The position numbers were made by a program, and so were the translations under genes. Of a stretch of DNA of 63,586 bases, positions 1 to 9,343 are shown one piece after another. The DNA comes from a bacterium (lineage in GTDB: Bacteria; JACRDZ01; JAQUKH01): NCBI GenBank assembly GCA_028719205.1, contig JAQUKH010000011.1, positions 1-63,586 on the forward strand, given 5' to 3'. Within the stretch, counting starts at the first letter, position 1; every line of letters begins with the position of its first letter. The notes under the pieces were generated by a model that was not told where the DNA came from, made no database searches, and saw nothing but the letters and a program-made list of their open reading frames with translations.

Positions 1-598
1 GCACATCCTTTTTACCGCCAAAACCCGAACCTTTGCCGCCACTACCGCTGCCACTGCCGCCGCCGCTACCGCCGCCGCTACCCCATGCCGGCCCGCGGCT
101 TTCCGACGAACCTTCATTCGGACGGCCAAATGATGAAGGTAAAGCAATATTTGCTCCACCGCCGAGATCACTTTCTCCCCCACCAGTGCCGATACCACCT
201 TCTCCCCCGCTTAATCCTTCCATTTGCGCGGGCGGCGCCATCCCCCCTAATCTGTCCCTTAACAGATCTCTTTCTTCAACCTGCACCGCATCCATTGGTT
301 TTATTTCTTCCACCTCCATAGACGCCTTGGGAACATCTGTCTGCTGAACATTTGGAGCGTCAACCTTAACTTCTGTCTTTTGAGGCTGAATCTCTTCTTT
401 TGGGGGCTCTGCTTCCGGAGACGGAGGAAGCTTGATCATAGTAAACTTTAAATAAGCCTCTTTGGCTACATCTAACTTCGAAACTTTATTTATATTTAAT
501 ATAATAATAAGAACCAAATGGAAAAGAATAGCGCCAAGAAAAAAGTTATGGAAACCTATCTCTTTTTTTGCTTTTATAGGTTTATTCAAATCCTCCAT
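1..598 (-). CDS. TonB-like energy transducer, N-terminal part (runs off the window edge)
   Basis: Reading from an ATG at 598 the frame stays open to the window edge (about 199 codons). It has a short basic cytoplasmic tail, one membrane segment at about residues 19-36, a Pro/Glu/Lys-rich stretch, then a long Gly/Ser-rich linker at the edge. The C-terminal TonB fold would lie outside the window, so the family is inferred from topology and context. The ATG lies 3 nt after the exbD stop, with a second in-frame TAA between them, so it is the third gene of an exbB-exbD-tonB operon. In that arrangement it would pass proton-motive-force energy from ExbB/ExbD to the outer membrane. A TolA-like or gliding-motor partner is also possible. 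Confidence 0.7.
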   Translation of the reverse strand, partial: MEDLNKPIKAKKEIGFHNFFLGAILFHLVLIIILNINKVSKLDVAKEAYLKFTMIKLPPSPEAEPPKEEIQPQKTEVKVDAPNVQQTDVPKASMEVEEIKPMDAVQVEERDLLRDRLGGMAPPAQMEGLSGGEGGIGTGGGESDLGGGANIALPSSFGRPNEGSSESRGPAWGSGGGSGGGSGSGSGGKGSGFGGKKDV

Positions 599-601
599 TT
601 A

Positions 602-1000
602 TTATTCCCTCAATAAAGCCGCTATACCAACATTCTTAATATTTTTATATTTTAAAATTCCCATCACCCTGACTACATCACCATGAGTAATTCTTTTATC
701 AGCCTTAATAATTACAGTCGCATCTTTTCCAACCTCATCCAGTTTTCTCTCAAGCTCCCCATAGGTAACAAGCACACCGTCAAAGAAAACCTGTTTTTCA
801 ACATTTATCTCTACTATATTTGGTTTATGAGTCTGTTTTGATACTGCTCTCGAATCAGGCAGTTTTACATCTAATTTATCGTCAAGGGGTAAAAAATTAT
901 ATCCGATCATAAAAAACGTTAAAAGTAAAAAAACCATATCAGTCATTGAAGTCATCTCAACCCTGGCTTCTTCTTTTGAACGTAAACTTTTTATAGCCAT
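602..1000 (-). CDS. exbD: ExbD/TolR family proton channel subunit
   Basis: This 132-residue protein matches the ExbD/TolR family in size and layout. It has a short cytoplasmic N-terminus, one membrane helix at about residues 18-37 and a periplasmic domain. Asp21, in the stretch MTDMVFLLLTFFM, is the family's conserved membrane Asp that carries protons. The C-terminal half (VIIKADKRITHGDVVRVM) is the usual periplasmic fold. It follows exbB by 3 nt and precedes the TonB-like gene, so the three are almost certainly co-transcribed and form one inner-membrane motor. Confidence 0.93.
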   Translation of the reverse strand: MAIKSLRSKEEARVEMTSMTDMVFLLLTFFMIGYNFLPLDDKLDVKLPDSRAVSKQTHKPNIVEINVEKQVFFDGVLVTYGELERKLDEVGKDATVIIKADKRITHGDVVRVMGILKYKNIKNVGIAALLRE

Positions 1001-1003
1001 TAA

Positions 1004-1735
1004 TTAATCCCCCAATTCATCCAATAACCGGAGAGAAATTTCTTCCAGCTCTACCGCAATATTATCAAGTTTTCCAACAAAATAAAAATACGCTAAAGTC
1101 AGCGGTATTCCAACAAACAGTCCTGCCGCGGTAGTGATCAACGCTTCTGAAATACCACCGCCGATCAAATCCGGCCTGCCGCTTCCTGCAGCAGCGATAA
1201 CATTAAAGGCTTTTATCATTCCTGTTACCGTTCCAAGAAAACCAAGCAGAGGAGCCAAATTAGATAAAGTTGAAAGCATTCGCAGCCGGTCACCCATATT
1301 CGCTAACTCTAACGCGGCCGCCGATTCAATGGCCTTTTCTACTGCGTCTATCCCTTTCTTATGTTTTAGTAATCCCATACGGATAATTCGCGCTAAAGGT
1401 GTCTTTTTGCTTTCACATAAAGCTATAACCTTTGCTATATCTTTTTTCTTCAAAAGCGTGTCTAATTGGGAAACGAAAGTTGGAGGAAAAATCCTTTTCA
1501 TTCTGAGTTTAATGCCTTTTTCAAGAACTATAGCGAGCCCCAGAACAGATGTCAAAAATATCGGATACATAACCGGGCCACCCTTATCCATCTGGTCGAT
1601 CAGCCATCCGGGAGCATCATCCTTTCCTGCGTTAGGAGGAACATTTGGTAATTCAACATCTGCTGCCAGAGCTGAAAAACCAAACATAATAAAAAGGATC
1701 AAAAATATAATAAAAATTTTTTCTTTTACACCCAT
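1004..1735 (-). CDS. exbB: ExbB/TolQ/MotA family proton channel subunit
   Basis: This is a 243-residue MotA/TolQ/ExbB protein. An N-terminal hydrophobic segment ending near SALAADVE looks like a cleavable signal, as in the longer ExbB variants. The first channel helix is near residues 57-75. The two conserved pore helices follow at about 155-176 (PLLGFLGTVTGMIKAF) and 193-218 (GISEALITTAAGLFVGIP). Its partner ExbD follows by 3 nt. The ATG has an AAGGAGA Shine-Dalgarno site, and a strong sigma-70 promoter lies at 1777-1805, so this trio is transcribed separately from the VWA operon upstream. Confidence 0.93.
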   Translation of the reverse strand: MGVKEKIFIIFLILFIMFGFSALAADVELPNVPPNAGKDDAPGWLIDQMDKGGPVMYPIFLTSVLGLAIVLEKGIKLRMKRIFPPTFVSQLDTLLKKKDIAKVIALCESKKTPLARIIRMGLLKHKKGIDAVEKAIESAAALELANMGDRLRMLSTLSNLAPLLGFLGTVTGMIKAFNVIAAAGSGRPDLIGGGISEALITTAAGLFVGIPLTLAYFYFVGKLDNIAVELEEISLRLLDELGD

Positions 1736-1776
1736 AAAACAATTCTCCTTTCTACATTCTTACCCATGATACGTTA

Positions 1777-1805
1777 AGTATATATTAACTGTCTGTAGCT
1801 GTCAA
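1777..1805 (-). promoter_or_regulatory. Sigma-70 promoter for exbB-exbD-tonB
   Basis: On the minus strand TTGACA (1805-1800) and TATACT (1782-1777) are separated by 17 nt. The predicted start near 1770 gives a short leader with an AAAGGAGA site ahead of exbB. The promoter lies between the VWA gene and exbB. Confidence 0.8.
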
Positions 1806-1821
1806 TTATTTTCAGTTTTAC

Positions 1822-4017
1822 TTATTTCAATCCCTTTTTTTTCCTCAAATACCATTCAGAAGCAAGTAAAGTTATGAATAAACAAAAAATAAAAATATTA
1901 TCCCATAAAGAAAGATCATATAATATTTTTGCCATAATTTCCCGGCCCTTAATATCGTCCTTAAATTTGCTTAGCTTCAAAGGATCCAATTCATTTGCTT
2001 TATAAAATTTACCATGGCTTTTATCTGAAATTTCTTTTAAAAATTTATCATTTATTATGACATTATCCCATTCAGTCAGATCTTTTTTGACAAATATTTT
2101 TTTCACAGCCTTGCCTATAAAACCTTTATTGCCATTGGCTTCAGCCGTGATCTCAAACTCTCCGGATGCCAGAGGTTTATATTCCGCTTTTAACAAACCT
2201 TTATTCCCGCCATACGATATAAAATTAATAATATCTTTATTTTTCGATCGCATTTCCTTAATAAAACCGGTTACCTGGAAGGAAACCAGGTCTTTTTGAT
2301 ACACCAAAGCTGCTAAATTGACTATTTCACCCGGAGAATATATAAATTTATCCGTTTCAATATCAAAGGCATCTCCCTTAACCGAAGTGAGCCACGACAA
2401 TATACGGCTGAAAAAGCGTTCATAATACTCAGAAGTTTTACCTATTCCTGTCATTAAAAAATCCCACCGCCACAGGTCATTTGCCATAATTGCCATTGTT
2501 CTTCCCCTGCCGTAAGACTGTACCGCCCAGATAATATCATTTTTATTAACAGAACGTACTGCCAATACCAGCGCGCCCGGTTTACTTTTATTAATAATAT
2601 TATATCCCTCAAGTACCGGTAATTCTTTCCAGATTTGTGTATTCTTTATCGAATCAGGCATCAGTTGTGTTACAGGATGAACTTTCCCGCTACCGGTCAA
2701 TTCAAACAAAAATTTACCTTCGTTAAATAAAGGCTCTTCTCTGTTAAAAACCACAGGTAAAATATCTTCAAGTGATGAATTATTATATCCGCCTCCCTGA
2801 AAAGAATTCCTGCCTCCAAGCATCAAAACGCCGCCGCCGCGCTCCCCGGCAAATTCCTTTAACCATGGAAACGCGTATTCCGGAATTTTCTTCCTTTCAA
2901 TATCATTAAAAATAATAAGGTCGTATTCAAACAATTCTTCTTTTTTTTCAGGAAAACGGTCTTTCCCCTCATTTTCTTCCAGTTTAATAAAATCATTTTT
3001 ATTTTTTGAGACTAAGAATCTGGCCTTGATATCAGGTTCTTTTATTAAATATTCATGCAAAAATTTATACTCCGGAGACGGAGCGCCGGCGAGAACAAGA
3101 ACATAAAGTTTCTCTTTTTTCACATCCAGATAAAACTCCTCTTCATTATTTTTCGAGATTGCCTCACTCCCCTCAACAGGTATCGATATTAAATAACTAT
3201 GCGGGCCTGTTTTTTTCGGAGTAAATTCCAAAGACAAAATATTTTTACCGGGTAAAATTCTGAATTTTTCTTTTTTAATTTCATTTCCATCCTCTTTGAG
3301 AACACAGAATATAGTTTTTGTCCCAAAACCAAAAGAATTAATAACAAAATTTATAGTTACCTTTTTATCCAGAAATGCCTTTTCGGGCGTATTTTGAAGT
3401 TTAATACTTATATCCCTGAGTATTTTCTCTTCCCCCGGGCTTATTGTAAAAACAGGATACGGAAGTTCTTTAACCAATTTAAGCGTATTTTCAGGATCAT
3501 TATCGATCCCGTCACTTAAAATAAAAACTCCTGAAATAGTTTTTATATTAATTTTCTTATTAATCAGAGATAAAGCGCGATAAAAATCAGTGTTAGAATC
3601 ATTGATCTTAAGCGAATCAATATCATTGAGGCTGATCTCATTCAGCCCATTGGAAAACGAATAAAAAGAGAGGGCACTCTTTTTTGACATTTCACTGAAA
3701 TTTTTCTTTTCCTTAAATAATCCTTTCAGCCTGGACAACCTGTCTTTCCCCGTTTCATCCGCGATTCCCATGCTTCCCGAATTATCAATAAGAAAAATAA
3801 TATTATTTTTTTCGATTTTTTCTTTGATTATTGATATTGACGGCTGAAGCAGAATAAATAAAATGACAAAAATTGCCGCCAGGCGCAGGGACAAAAGTAT
3901 TGATCTTAACCTGCCGGTTAAACGCCAATAAGTATAAAAAGTTATTGCCCCTGCAAGTATAACCAGCGGTATAATTATAAAAACAGGAATTGTGGGTGAA
4001 AAAATAATTTTAGGCAT
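1822..4017 (-). CDS. Membrane-anchored von Willebrand factor A protein with glutamine-amidotransferase-like domain
   Basis: This 731-residue protein has two N-terminal membrane helices (about 10-30 and 40-60) and a VWA domain starting near residue 72 with an intact metal-binding DxSxS motif (Asp78, Ser80, Ser82). A long extracytoplasmic region follows, including a class I amidotransferase-like fold (LMLGGRNSFQGGGY, WAVQSYGRGRTMAI). One membrane helix lies near the C-terminus, followed by a basic tail. I see no catalytic Cys in the amidotransferase-like part. It is the last gene of the DUF58-BatA-VWA operon, 2 nt after its neighbour. Such sets (Bat/aerotolerance type) are thought to build envelope complexes, but the exact role is unknown. 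Confidence 0.75.
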   Translation of the reverse strand: MPKIIFSPTIPVFIIIPLVILAGAITFYTYWRLTGRLRSILLSLRLAAIFVILFILLQPSISIIKEKIEKNNIIFLIDNSGSMGIADETGKDRLSRLKGLFKEKKNFSEMSKKSALSFYSFSNGLNEISLNDIDSLKINDSNTDFYRALSLINKKINIKTISGVFILSDGIDNDPENTLKLVKELPYPVFTISPGEEKILRDISIKLQNTPEKAFLDKKVTINFVINSFGFGTKTIFCVLKEDGNEIKKEKFRILPGKNILSLEFTPKKTGPHSYLISIPVEGSEAISKNNEEEFYLDVKKEKLYVLVLAGAPSPEYKFLHEYLIKEPDIKARFLVSKNKNDFIKLEENEGKDRFPEKKEELFEYDLIIFNDIERKKIPEYAFPWLKEFAGERGGGVLMLGGRNSFQGGGYNNSSLEDILPVVFNREEPLFNEGKFLFELTGSGKVHPVTQLMPDSIKNTQIWKELPVLEGYNIINKSKPGALVLAVRSVNKNDIIWAVQSYGRGRTMAIMANDLWRWDFLMTGIGKTSEYYERFFSRILSWLTSVKGDAFDIETDKFIYSPGEIVNLAALVYQKDLVSFQVTGFIKEMRSKNKDIINFISYGGNKGLLKAEYKPLASGEFEITAEANGNKGFIGKAVKKIFVKKDLTEWDNVIINDKFLKEISDKSHGKFYKANELDPLKLSKFKDDIKGREIMAKILYDLSLWDNIFIFCLFITLLASEWYLRKKKGLK

Positions 4018-4019
4018 TT

Positions 4020-5942
4020 TTATTCAATAAACTTCGCGTCTTTGTTTGAAATTATATTTTCAAAAATAAGTAAAATTAACACTAAAATCAAGAGTATGCT
4101 GGATATTTCTTCTTTATAATACGAAACCGTACTTATTTTTTTTGAATTACTGCCCGCGCCGGCCAATTTTTTATTTATCTCATCGGCCGGAAAATAAAAC
4201 AGTTCAGATTCTTCCAAAGCTAAATTAAGCGCGATATAGTCATTCGGTTCTTTAATTAAACTGAACCCCGGTTCTCTTTTGTAAAATTCCCCTTCTAAAA
4301 TAAGCTGCCTCTGTTTTAGATCTTTAGGCTGAGCCAGATAGTAAACTGCCTGATGCAGTAAGGGAAGATAATTCGGCCTGAGAGGAAAATCGCTCCAGTT
4401 TGAATCAAGCGATGAGGTAAAAAGCAAAACTTTTCCCTCTCCGTATTTTTTTTCAATAATAAAAGGCGAACCATCATCAAATCCGGCTAAAACCCGGGTA
4501 TCCGGATCCAAAAGATCAACCTTGGCGCTGTAAAATGAATAAAAATGGGATGACGAAAAAGACTCCGACGTGAATATCTTAAAAATCGGATGCAACCTGT
4601 CAAAAGATGTTATTTTAAAATATTTACTGGTTTCTTCCTCGCTTCCGATCTTAAACTGGGGTTTTGCCGGAAAAAGCGGAGAATTTCCGCTATAATCTTT
4701 TATTGAAATATTGTTACCCAGGGTTATTAGTATCCCGCCTCCCGAATTTAAATTTTTCAAAAGCGCGTCCTGCAGTTTCTCGTCTATACGGGATACATTA
4801 TTAAGGATTATTACAGAAAAAGGCTTGAGAATGCTATAATCCTGCCTTTGCAAAGTCAGGGTTTTCAAAACTACAGGCGAATCCTTCGCGGAAAAAAGCG
4901 CCTGTTTAATATAAAAATTCTCTTCCTCGCTGTCTTTACTATCATTAAGCAATAAAACTTGTAATGGATCCCTAACTTCAACACAAAAATAAAACCTGTT
5001 GTCTATTTTCAGGTTATCACTGCCTTCAACTTCCACAAAACCTTTATATACGCCCTTTTCAGGAAAAGAATAAAAGAATACCGCCTCTCCCTCAGAGTTA
5101 CTTTGTAAATCTATTTCTTTTTCTCCGATCTTATTTTTCTCAAGATAGATCGCGGCGCGCGGTTTCTTCTCTCTCCCGGTATTTTTAAGATGGACACTGA
5201 TCCTTGTAGTATTTCTAAAGCTTATATAATTCGGGAATTCGACACCGGTTACCGTTAAATTAGAAACCTCCGGCGGTTGAGTAAACACCGGAATTATTTT
5301 AATCCCTTCGGCAGATTTCATATCAGAAAATCCGTTCTTTTGAAAATCCGAGAAAATATAAAGTAATTTTTCGGGATTTTTCGACTTACCAAACATTTCG
5401 AACGCCAGATTTAAAGCATTCTGCCCTCTGGTTTTAGCTGAGGAAAGTTCCCTCTCCTGCAGGATATTATTTAAGGCTTGTTTATTGTTTGTAAAATCAT
5501 TGAATGAATTTTCCGGTCTTTCATTAAAAAATATTATGTTTGCCTCGTCAATTATGGATATACCGTCAATGATTTCTTTCGCCTTTTTTTTGGCTTTATT
5601 AAAAAGTGTATCCCCGCCATCCCGGTAGCCCATGCTGTAGGAATTGTCAATAAGCAAAATAACAGTTCTTGCTTCTTTTTTCCCTGATCCCAAAAAACCT
5701 AAAGATGTTAAAGGCCTTGCCAGCGCCGCGCAGAATAACAAAATAATAAGGATTCTCAAAAGCAGAAGCAGAAAAAAATCAATATTGATCCGGCTTCTCT
5801 TATTTTCTTCCATTTCTTTCAAAAAGCGGATACTGCCGAAAAATACCTGTTTGGCCTTCCTCTTCGTAAGAAAATGGATGATCAGAGGAATAGCCCCCGC
5901 GATCAAACCAAAAAGCATTAACGGATTTAAAAATGAAAACAT
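4020..5942 (-). CDS. BatA-like protein (aerotolerance regulator N-terminal domain plus VWA)
   Basis: The 640-residue protein starts with the BatA N-terminal signature: a helix, the basic stretch HFLTKRKAKQV, and a second helix near 55-75. A VWA domain follows with MIDAS residues Asp99, Ser101 and Ser103. The middle is periplasmic and Ig-like, then an amidotransferase-like region (LTLGNNISI, GEGKVLLFTSSLDSNWSDFPL). A final helix lies near 612-630. It abuts the DUF58 gene with no gap. Families of this layout occur in Bat operons linked to envelope stress. The start is fixed by the adjacent stop. Confidence 0.78.
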   Translation of the reverse strand: MFSFLNPLMLFGLIAGAIPLIIHFLTKRKAKQVFFGSIRFLKEMEENKRSRINIDFFLLLLLRILIILLFCAALARPLTSLGFLGSGKKEARTVILLIDNSYSMGYRDGGDTLFNKAKKKAKEIIDGISIIDEANIIFFNERPENSFNDFTNNKQALNNILQERELSSAKTRGQNALNLAFEMFGKSKNPEKLLYIFSDFQKNGFSDMKSAEGIKIIPVFTQPPEVSNLTVTGVEFPNYISFRNTTRISVHLKNTGREKKPRAAIYLEKNKIGEKEIDLQSNSEGEAVFFYSFPEKGVYKGFVEVEGSDNLKIDNRFYFCVEVRDPLQVLLLNDSKDSEEENFYIKQALFSAKDSPVVLKTLTLQRQDYSILKPFSVIILNNVSRIDEKLQDALLKNLNSGGGILITLGNNISIKDYSGNSPLFPAKPQFKIGSEEETSKYFKITSFDRLHPIFKIFTSESFSSSHFYSFYSAKVDLLDPDTRVLAGFDDGSPFIIEKKYGEGKVLLFTSSLDSNWSDFPLRPNYLPLLHQAVYYLAQPKDLKQRQLILEGEFYKREPGFSLIKEPNDYIALNLALEESELFYFPADEINKKLAGAGSNSKKISTVSYYKEEISSILLILVLILLIFENIISNKDAKFIE

Positions 5943-6851
5943 TTATTTTATCCTCGTTCTTCTTTTAGCAAGATAATTCGAAAGAGCGATATCAAACGGT
6001 GTCGAGGTCAAAAGCAGGGAATAATCAATAGCCGCCCCTCCACAATGATATTTAAAATCCTTAATAAATTCTTCGATCCTCTGGCGGTAAGCCGCCCTGA
6101 TCCGGTTTGGATCGGTTTTTAAAACCTCATTACTTTCCATATCAACAAATTCCATGGGATCATTAAAATTAAATTCTTTTTCCTGTGGATCCATTAAATG
6201 GAAAACTATTACCTCATGTTTTTTGTGCCTTAGATGTTTCATCCCGGCTATGACACGATTTGTGTCATCCATAAAATCCGATATGACAATGATAAGCGCT
6301 CTTCGTTTAATTTTATCCGCCATGCGATGAAGCACAAAACTCAGGTCTGTCTTTTCTTCAGGTTTAATATTGCTGAGAGAATTCAAAATTTCTTTTAAAT
6401 AGGCCGGCTGGCCCCGTGGAGGCAGATATGTCCTTATGTCCTTGTCAAAGGTCGTTAACCCGACAGAATCACGCTGGTTGAGCATAAGATAAGAAAGCGC
6501 GGAAGTTAAATAGACACCATACATCAGTTTGCTTACGTTACCGGAAGAATATCCCATGGACGCGCTTTTATCCAAAATTATATGGCATTTGAGGTTAGTC
6601 TCTTCCTCAAACTGTTTTACATAATATTTATCCCTTTTTCCCCAGACCCGCCAGTCAATATAGCGAATCTCATCACCCGGATTATACTGGCGATGCTCGG
6701 CAAATTCCACATTAAAACCGCGGTAAGGGCTTTTGTGCATCCCCGCTACAAATCCCTCTACAACAAGACGCGCTACCAGTTCCAGATTGGATATTTTCGC
6801 GACTACCTGCGGATCAAGATATTTTTTGTAATCGGACACTCTGTACTCCAT
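5943..6851 (-). CDS. DUF58 domain protein (VWA-like, Bat/MoxR-associated)
   Basis: From the ATG at 6851 this is a 302-residue cytoplasmic DUF58 protein. It carries the family core (EFAEHRQYNPGDEIRYIDWRV) and a VWA-like DxSxS motif (Asp94, Ser96, Ser98). It is the first gene of the three-gene operon with the BatA-like and VWA genes. DUF58 proteins usually sit next to a MoxR AAA+ ATPase, but none is present here: the gene upstream is a divergent acyl-CoA ligase. A TTG four codons upstream (6863) is possible but has no ribosome binding site and overlaps the divergent promoter. Confidence 0.85.
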   Translation of the reverse strand: MEYRVSDYKKYLDPQVVAKISNLELVARLVVEGFVAGMHKSPYRGFNVEFAEHRQYNPGDEIRYIDWRVWGKRDKYYVKQFEEETNLKCHIILDKSASMGYSSGNVSKLMYGVYLTSALSYLMLNQRDSVGLTTFDKDIRTYLPPRGQPAYLKEILNSLSNIKPEEKTDLSFVLHRMADKIKRRALIIVISDFMDDTNRVIAGMKHLRHKKHEVIVFHLMDPQEKEFNFNDPMEFVDMESNEVLKTDPNRIRAAYRQRIEEFIKDFKYHCGGAAIDYSLLLTSTPFDIALSNYLAKRRTRIK

Positions 6852-6856
6852 TAAAA

Positions 6857-6885
6857 TTGACAATAAATTATTAGTGTGTTACTAT
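6857..6885 (+). promoter_or_regulatory. Sigma-70 promoter giving a leaderless start
   Basis: TTGACA (6857-6862) and TACTAT (6880-6885) are separated by exactly 17 nt. Transcription should begin near 6892, about 2 nt before the ATG at 6894. This rules out the GTG at 6876 as the start, because it lies upstream of the -10 box. Confidence 0.75.
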
Positions 6886-6893
6886 TTTTTATT

Positions 6894-8429
6894 ATGATAA
6901 CTACATTGCCCAAAATAACAGAACATCATGCAAATATTTCACAAAATAAAATTTCGATTATCTTCCAAAACAAAGAAATAAATTATACCACATTAAATGA
7001 AAAAAGTAATCAGATTGCCCATAGTTTAATAAATTCAGGGATCCATCCCCATGAGAACGCGGCCATTCTTCTCAAAAACATTCCGGATTATATATATTCT
7101 TATTTTGGAATACTTAAAACGGGCGCGGTTTGTGTTCCTTTGAACACCTTTCTCAAGGCGGAGGAATTAAAATATATTTTAAATGACTGCCGGGCAAAAT
7201 TTATTATCACTATGGATTGTTTCATGGATGAATTAAATAAGATCATGCCTGAACTCCCTCATTTAAGATCCGTGATAATACTCGAACAATCCGCAAAATA
7301 TTTGTCACTGCATAAAATATATTCAACCTGTAATATATCAAATCCGGAAATAGAAATAAAAGAAAATGACACTGCTGTAATTATTTACACATCAGGGACA
7401 ACAGGCCATCCCAAAGGGGCAATGCTGACACATAAAAATATCCTGAGCAACGTAAAAGCTATTATTGAAGTTTTAGAGATTAAAAAAAAGGACAGGGTTC
7501 TCGATATTCTCCCGATGTTCCATTCCTTTACATTAACGGTATGTATCCTTCTCCCTTTATATATGGGAATAAGTATAATCATTGTCGAATCAATTAAACC
7601 ATTTTCCAATGTACTTAAAATAATAGTTAAACACAAAGCCACGATCATCGTTTGTATCCCTAATTTATACCAGATACTGTCTCAAACCAAAATACCGGGT
7701 TTTCTCCTTATGTTCAACCCGATCAGGCTATGCGTCTCCGGAGGAGCGCCGTTACCCCCGGTTGTATTGGAAAATTTCGAGAAAAAATTTAAAATACCGC
7801 TTATCGAAGGATATGGGTTATCAGAGGCGTCGCCGGTCGTTACAATAATGCCGGAACATAAACCCCGGAAATCAGGGTCTATCGGAGTTTCGATCCCGGG
7901 TGTGGATGTTAAAATAGTAAATGAAAATCGCGAAGAACTGCCTAAAGGCGAGATCGGCGAACTTATTGTCCGGGGCCCTAATGTGATGAAAGGTTACTTA
8001 AATCAAACAGAAGAAACAGAGAAAGCAATAAAAGATAACTGGTTATACACGGGTGATCTCGCGAAAATGGACGAAGAAAATTACATCTATATCGTTGACC
8101 GTAAAAAAGACATGATCTTATGCCATGGAGTAAATGTCTACCCGCGGGAGATCGAAGATGTGCTTTACAGGCACCCTAAGATCGCGGAATGCGCCGTAGT
8201 CGGAATCAGAGACAAACACTTGAAGGAAACACCAAAGGTATTTATAGTGCTTAAAGAAGGGCTGACGGCGTCGATAGACGAATTCCACGCGTTCTTTAAA
8301 GATAAAATTGCGGATTATAAGATCCCGCATCATTTTGAATTTATGCAAACCCTTCCCAAAACCTCTACAGGAAAAATATTAAAAAAGGCGTTGCGGGACC
8401 AAACAAATAAAGGAAATACCGGCCTATGA
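6894..8429 (+). CDS. AMP-forming acyl-CoA synthetase
   Basis: This is a 512-residue ANL-superfamily enzyme that activates a carboxylic acid with ATP to an acyl-adenylate and then a CoA thioester. Visible motifs are the phosphate loop YTSGTTGHPKG, the GYGLSEASP motif, the YTGDLA motif, the hinge near DRKKDMI and the catalytic C-terminal lysine in TSTGKILKKALR. The length suits medium- or long-chain ligases, but chain length cannot be read from the sequence. The start is chosen at 6894 because the promoter ends at 6885. It overlaps ribF by 4 nt (ATGA), so the two are translationally coupled. Confidence 0.87.
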   Translation: MITTLPKITEHHANISQNKISIIFQNKEINYTTLNEKSNQIAHSLINSGIHPHENAAILLKNIPDYIYSYFGILKTGAVCVPLNTFLKAEELKYILNDCRAKFIITMDCFMDELNKIMPELPHLRSVIILEQSAKYLSLHKIYSTCNISNPEIEIKENDTAVIIYTSGTTGHPKGAMLTHKNILSNVKAIIEVLEIKKKDRVLDILPMFHSFTLTVCILLPLYMGISIIIVESIKPFSNVLKIIVKHKATIIVCIPNLYQILSQTKIPGFLLMFNPIRLCVSGGAPLPPVVLENFEKKFKIPLIEGYGLSEASPVVTIMPEHKPRKSGSIGVSIPGVDVKIVNENREELPKGEIGELIVRGPNVMKGYLNQTEETEKAIKDNWLYTGDLAKMDEENYIYIVDRKKDMILCHGVNVYPREIEDVLYRHPKIAECAVVGIRDKHLKETPKVFIVLKEGLTASIDEFHAFFKDKIADYKIPHHFEFMQTLPKTSTGKILKKALRDQTNKGNTGL

Positions 8430-9343
8430 AAATAATCCGCGCTATTCATCCGCTTGCCGCCGAGAATAAAATTATTCTGGCTATAGGTAACTTTGACGGC
8501 ATACATCTCGGGCATCAGGCGATATTCAAAGAGATGGAAAAAGAAAAAAACAAAATAAACGGGCAGACCGTAATCCTTACATTCGAACCCCACCCGATCA
8601 AATTTCTTGATCCCGAAAGAGAGCTTTTGCTCCTTACGCCGTTCCATGAAAAAATGGAACTGCTGGAAAAATTCGGGATAGATACGGCAATATGCGTCCC
8701 TTTCACGAAAGAATTCGCCGAAATGTCCGCTGAAATATTTATTAAAAATATACTTCATGATAGTTTGAAGGCGAATTCTATTTTTTTAGGAGAAGATTTT
8801 AATTTCGGAAAAGATAAAAAAGGCTCTTATGATCTATTAAAACAAAATTCCGAAAAATACGGTTTCAAAGTAAATCTGGTTAAAACCATATCTCTGGATA
8901 ATATTACCGTCAGCAGTACCAACATCAGAAAATTTCTCCTGCTTGGAAATGTTGAAATGGCAAATAAATTATTGGGCCGCCCGTATTCCATCAGGGGAAA
9001 GGTAATCCACGGTAAAGGGCTTAAGTTTGAAATTCCCACCGCCACACTTGAACCGCACCATGAGCTTACACCCGGCCAGGGAGTCTATGCCGTTAGAGTA
9101 GAATTTGATGGCAAAAAATATCCCGGTGCCGCGAACATAGGCCTCACCTACCCCTATCAAACCTACAAACCCACCATCGAGATACACATCTTCAATTTCA
9201 ACGAAACCATCTATCACGAATTTATCAAAGTAGAATTCCTGAAATTCATCCGCGGGGAAATAATATTCAAGTCACAGGAAGAATTAAAGGCGCAGATAAA
9301 GAAGGATATTGAAAAGATAAAGGAAGTTCAAGTTAATGAATGA
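8426..9343 (+). CDS. ribF: Bifunctional riboflavin kinase / FAD synthetase
   Basis: The 305-residue protein has the two RibF domains. The N-terminal adenylyltransferase carries GNFDGIHLGHQ and FEPHP and ends in the SSTNIRK motif. The C-terminal riboflavin kinase carries GRPYSIRGKVIHG and PTATL and continues through GVYAVRV. It makes FMN from riboflavin and FAD from FMN, which fits the many flavin and iron-sulfur enzymes nearby. It overlaps the acyl-CoA ligase by 4 nt, and the broken ywbE gene overlaps its end by 8 nt. Confidence 0.95.
   Translation: MKIIRAIHPLAAENKIILAIGNFDGIHLGHQAIFKEMEKEKNKINGQTVILTFEPHPIKFLDPERELLLLTPFHEKMELLEKFGIDTAICVPFTKEFAEMSAEIFIKNILHDSLKANSIFLGEDFNFGKDKKGSYDLLKQNSEKYGFKVNLVKTISLDNITVSSTNIRKFLLLGNVEMANKLLGRPYSIRGKVIHGKGLKFEIPTATLEPHHELTPGQGVYAVRVEFDGKKYPGAANIGLTYPYQTYKPTIEIHIFNFNETIYHEFIKVEFLKFIRGEIIFKSQEELKAQIKKDIEKIKEVQVNE

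Noticed and set aside
33-347. Plus-strand proline/leucine-rich open frames at the window start
   Set aside because: They are shadows of the Gly/Ser-rich and Pro-rich linker of the minus-strand TonB-like gene.
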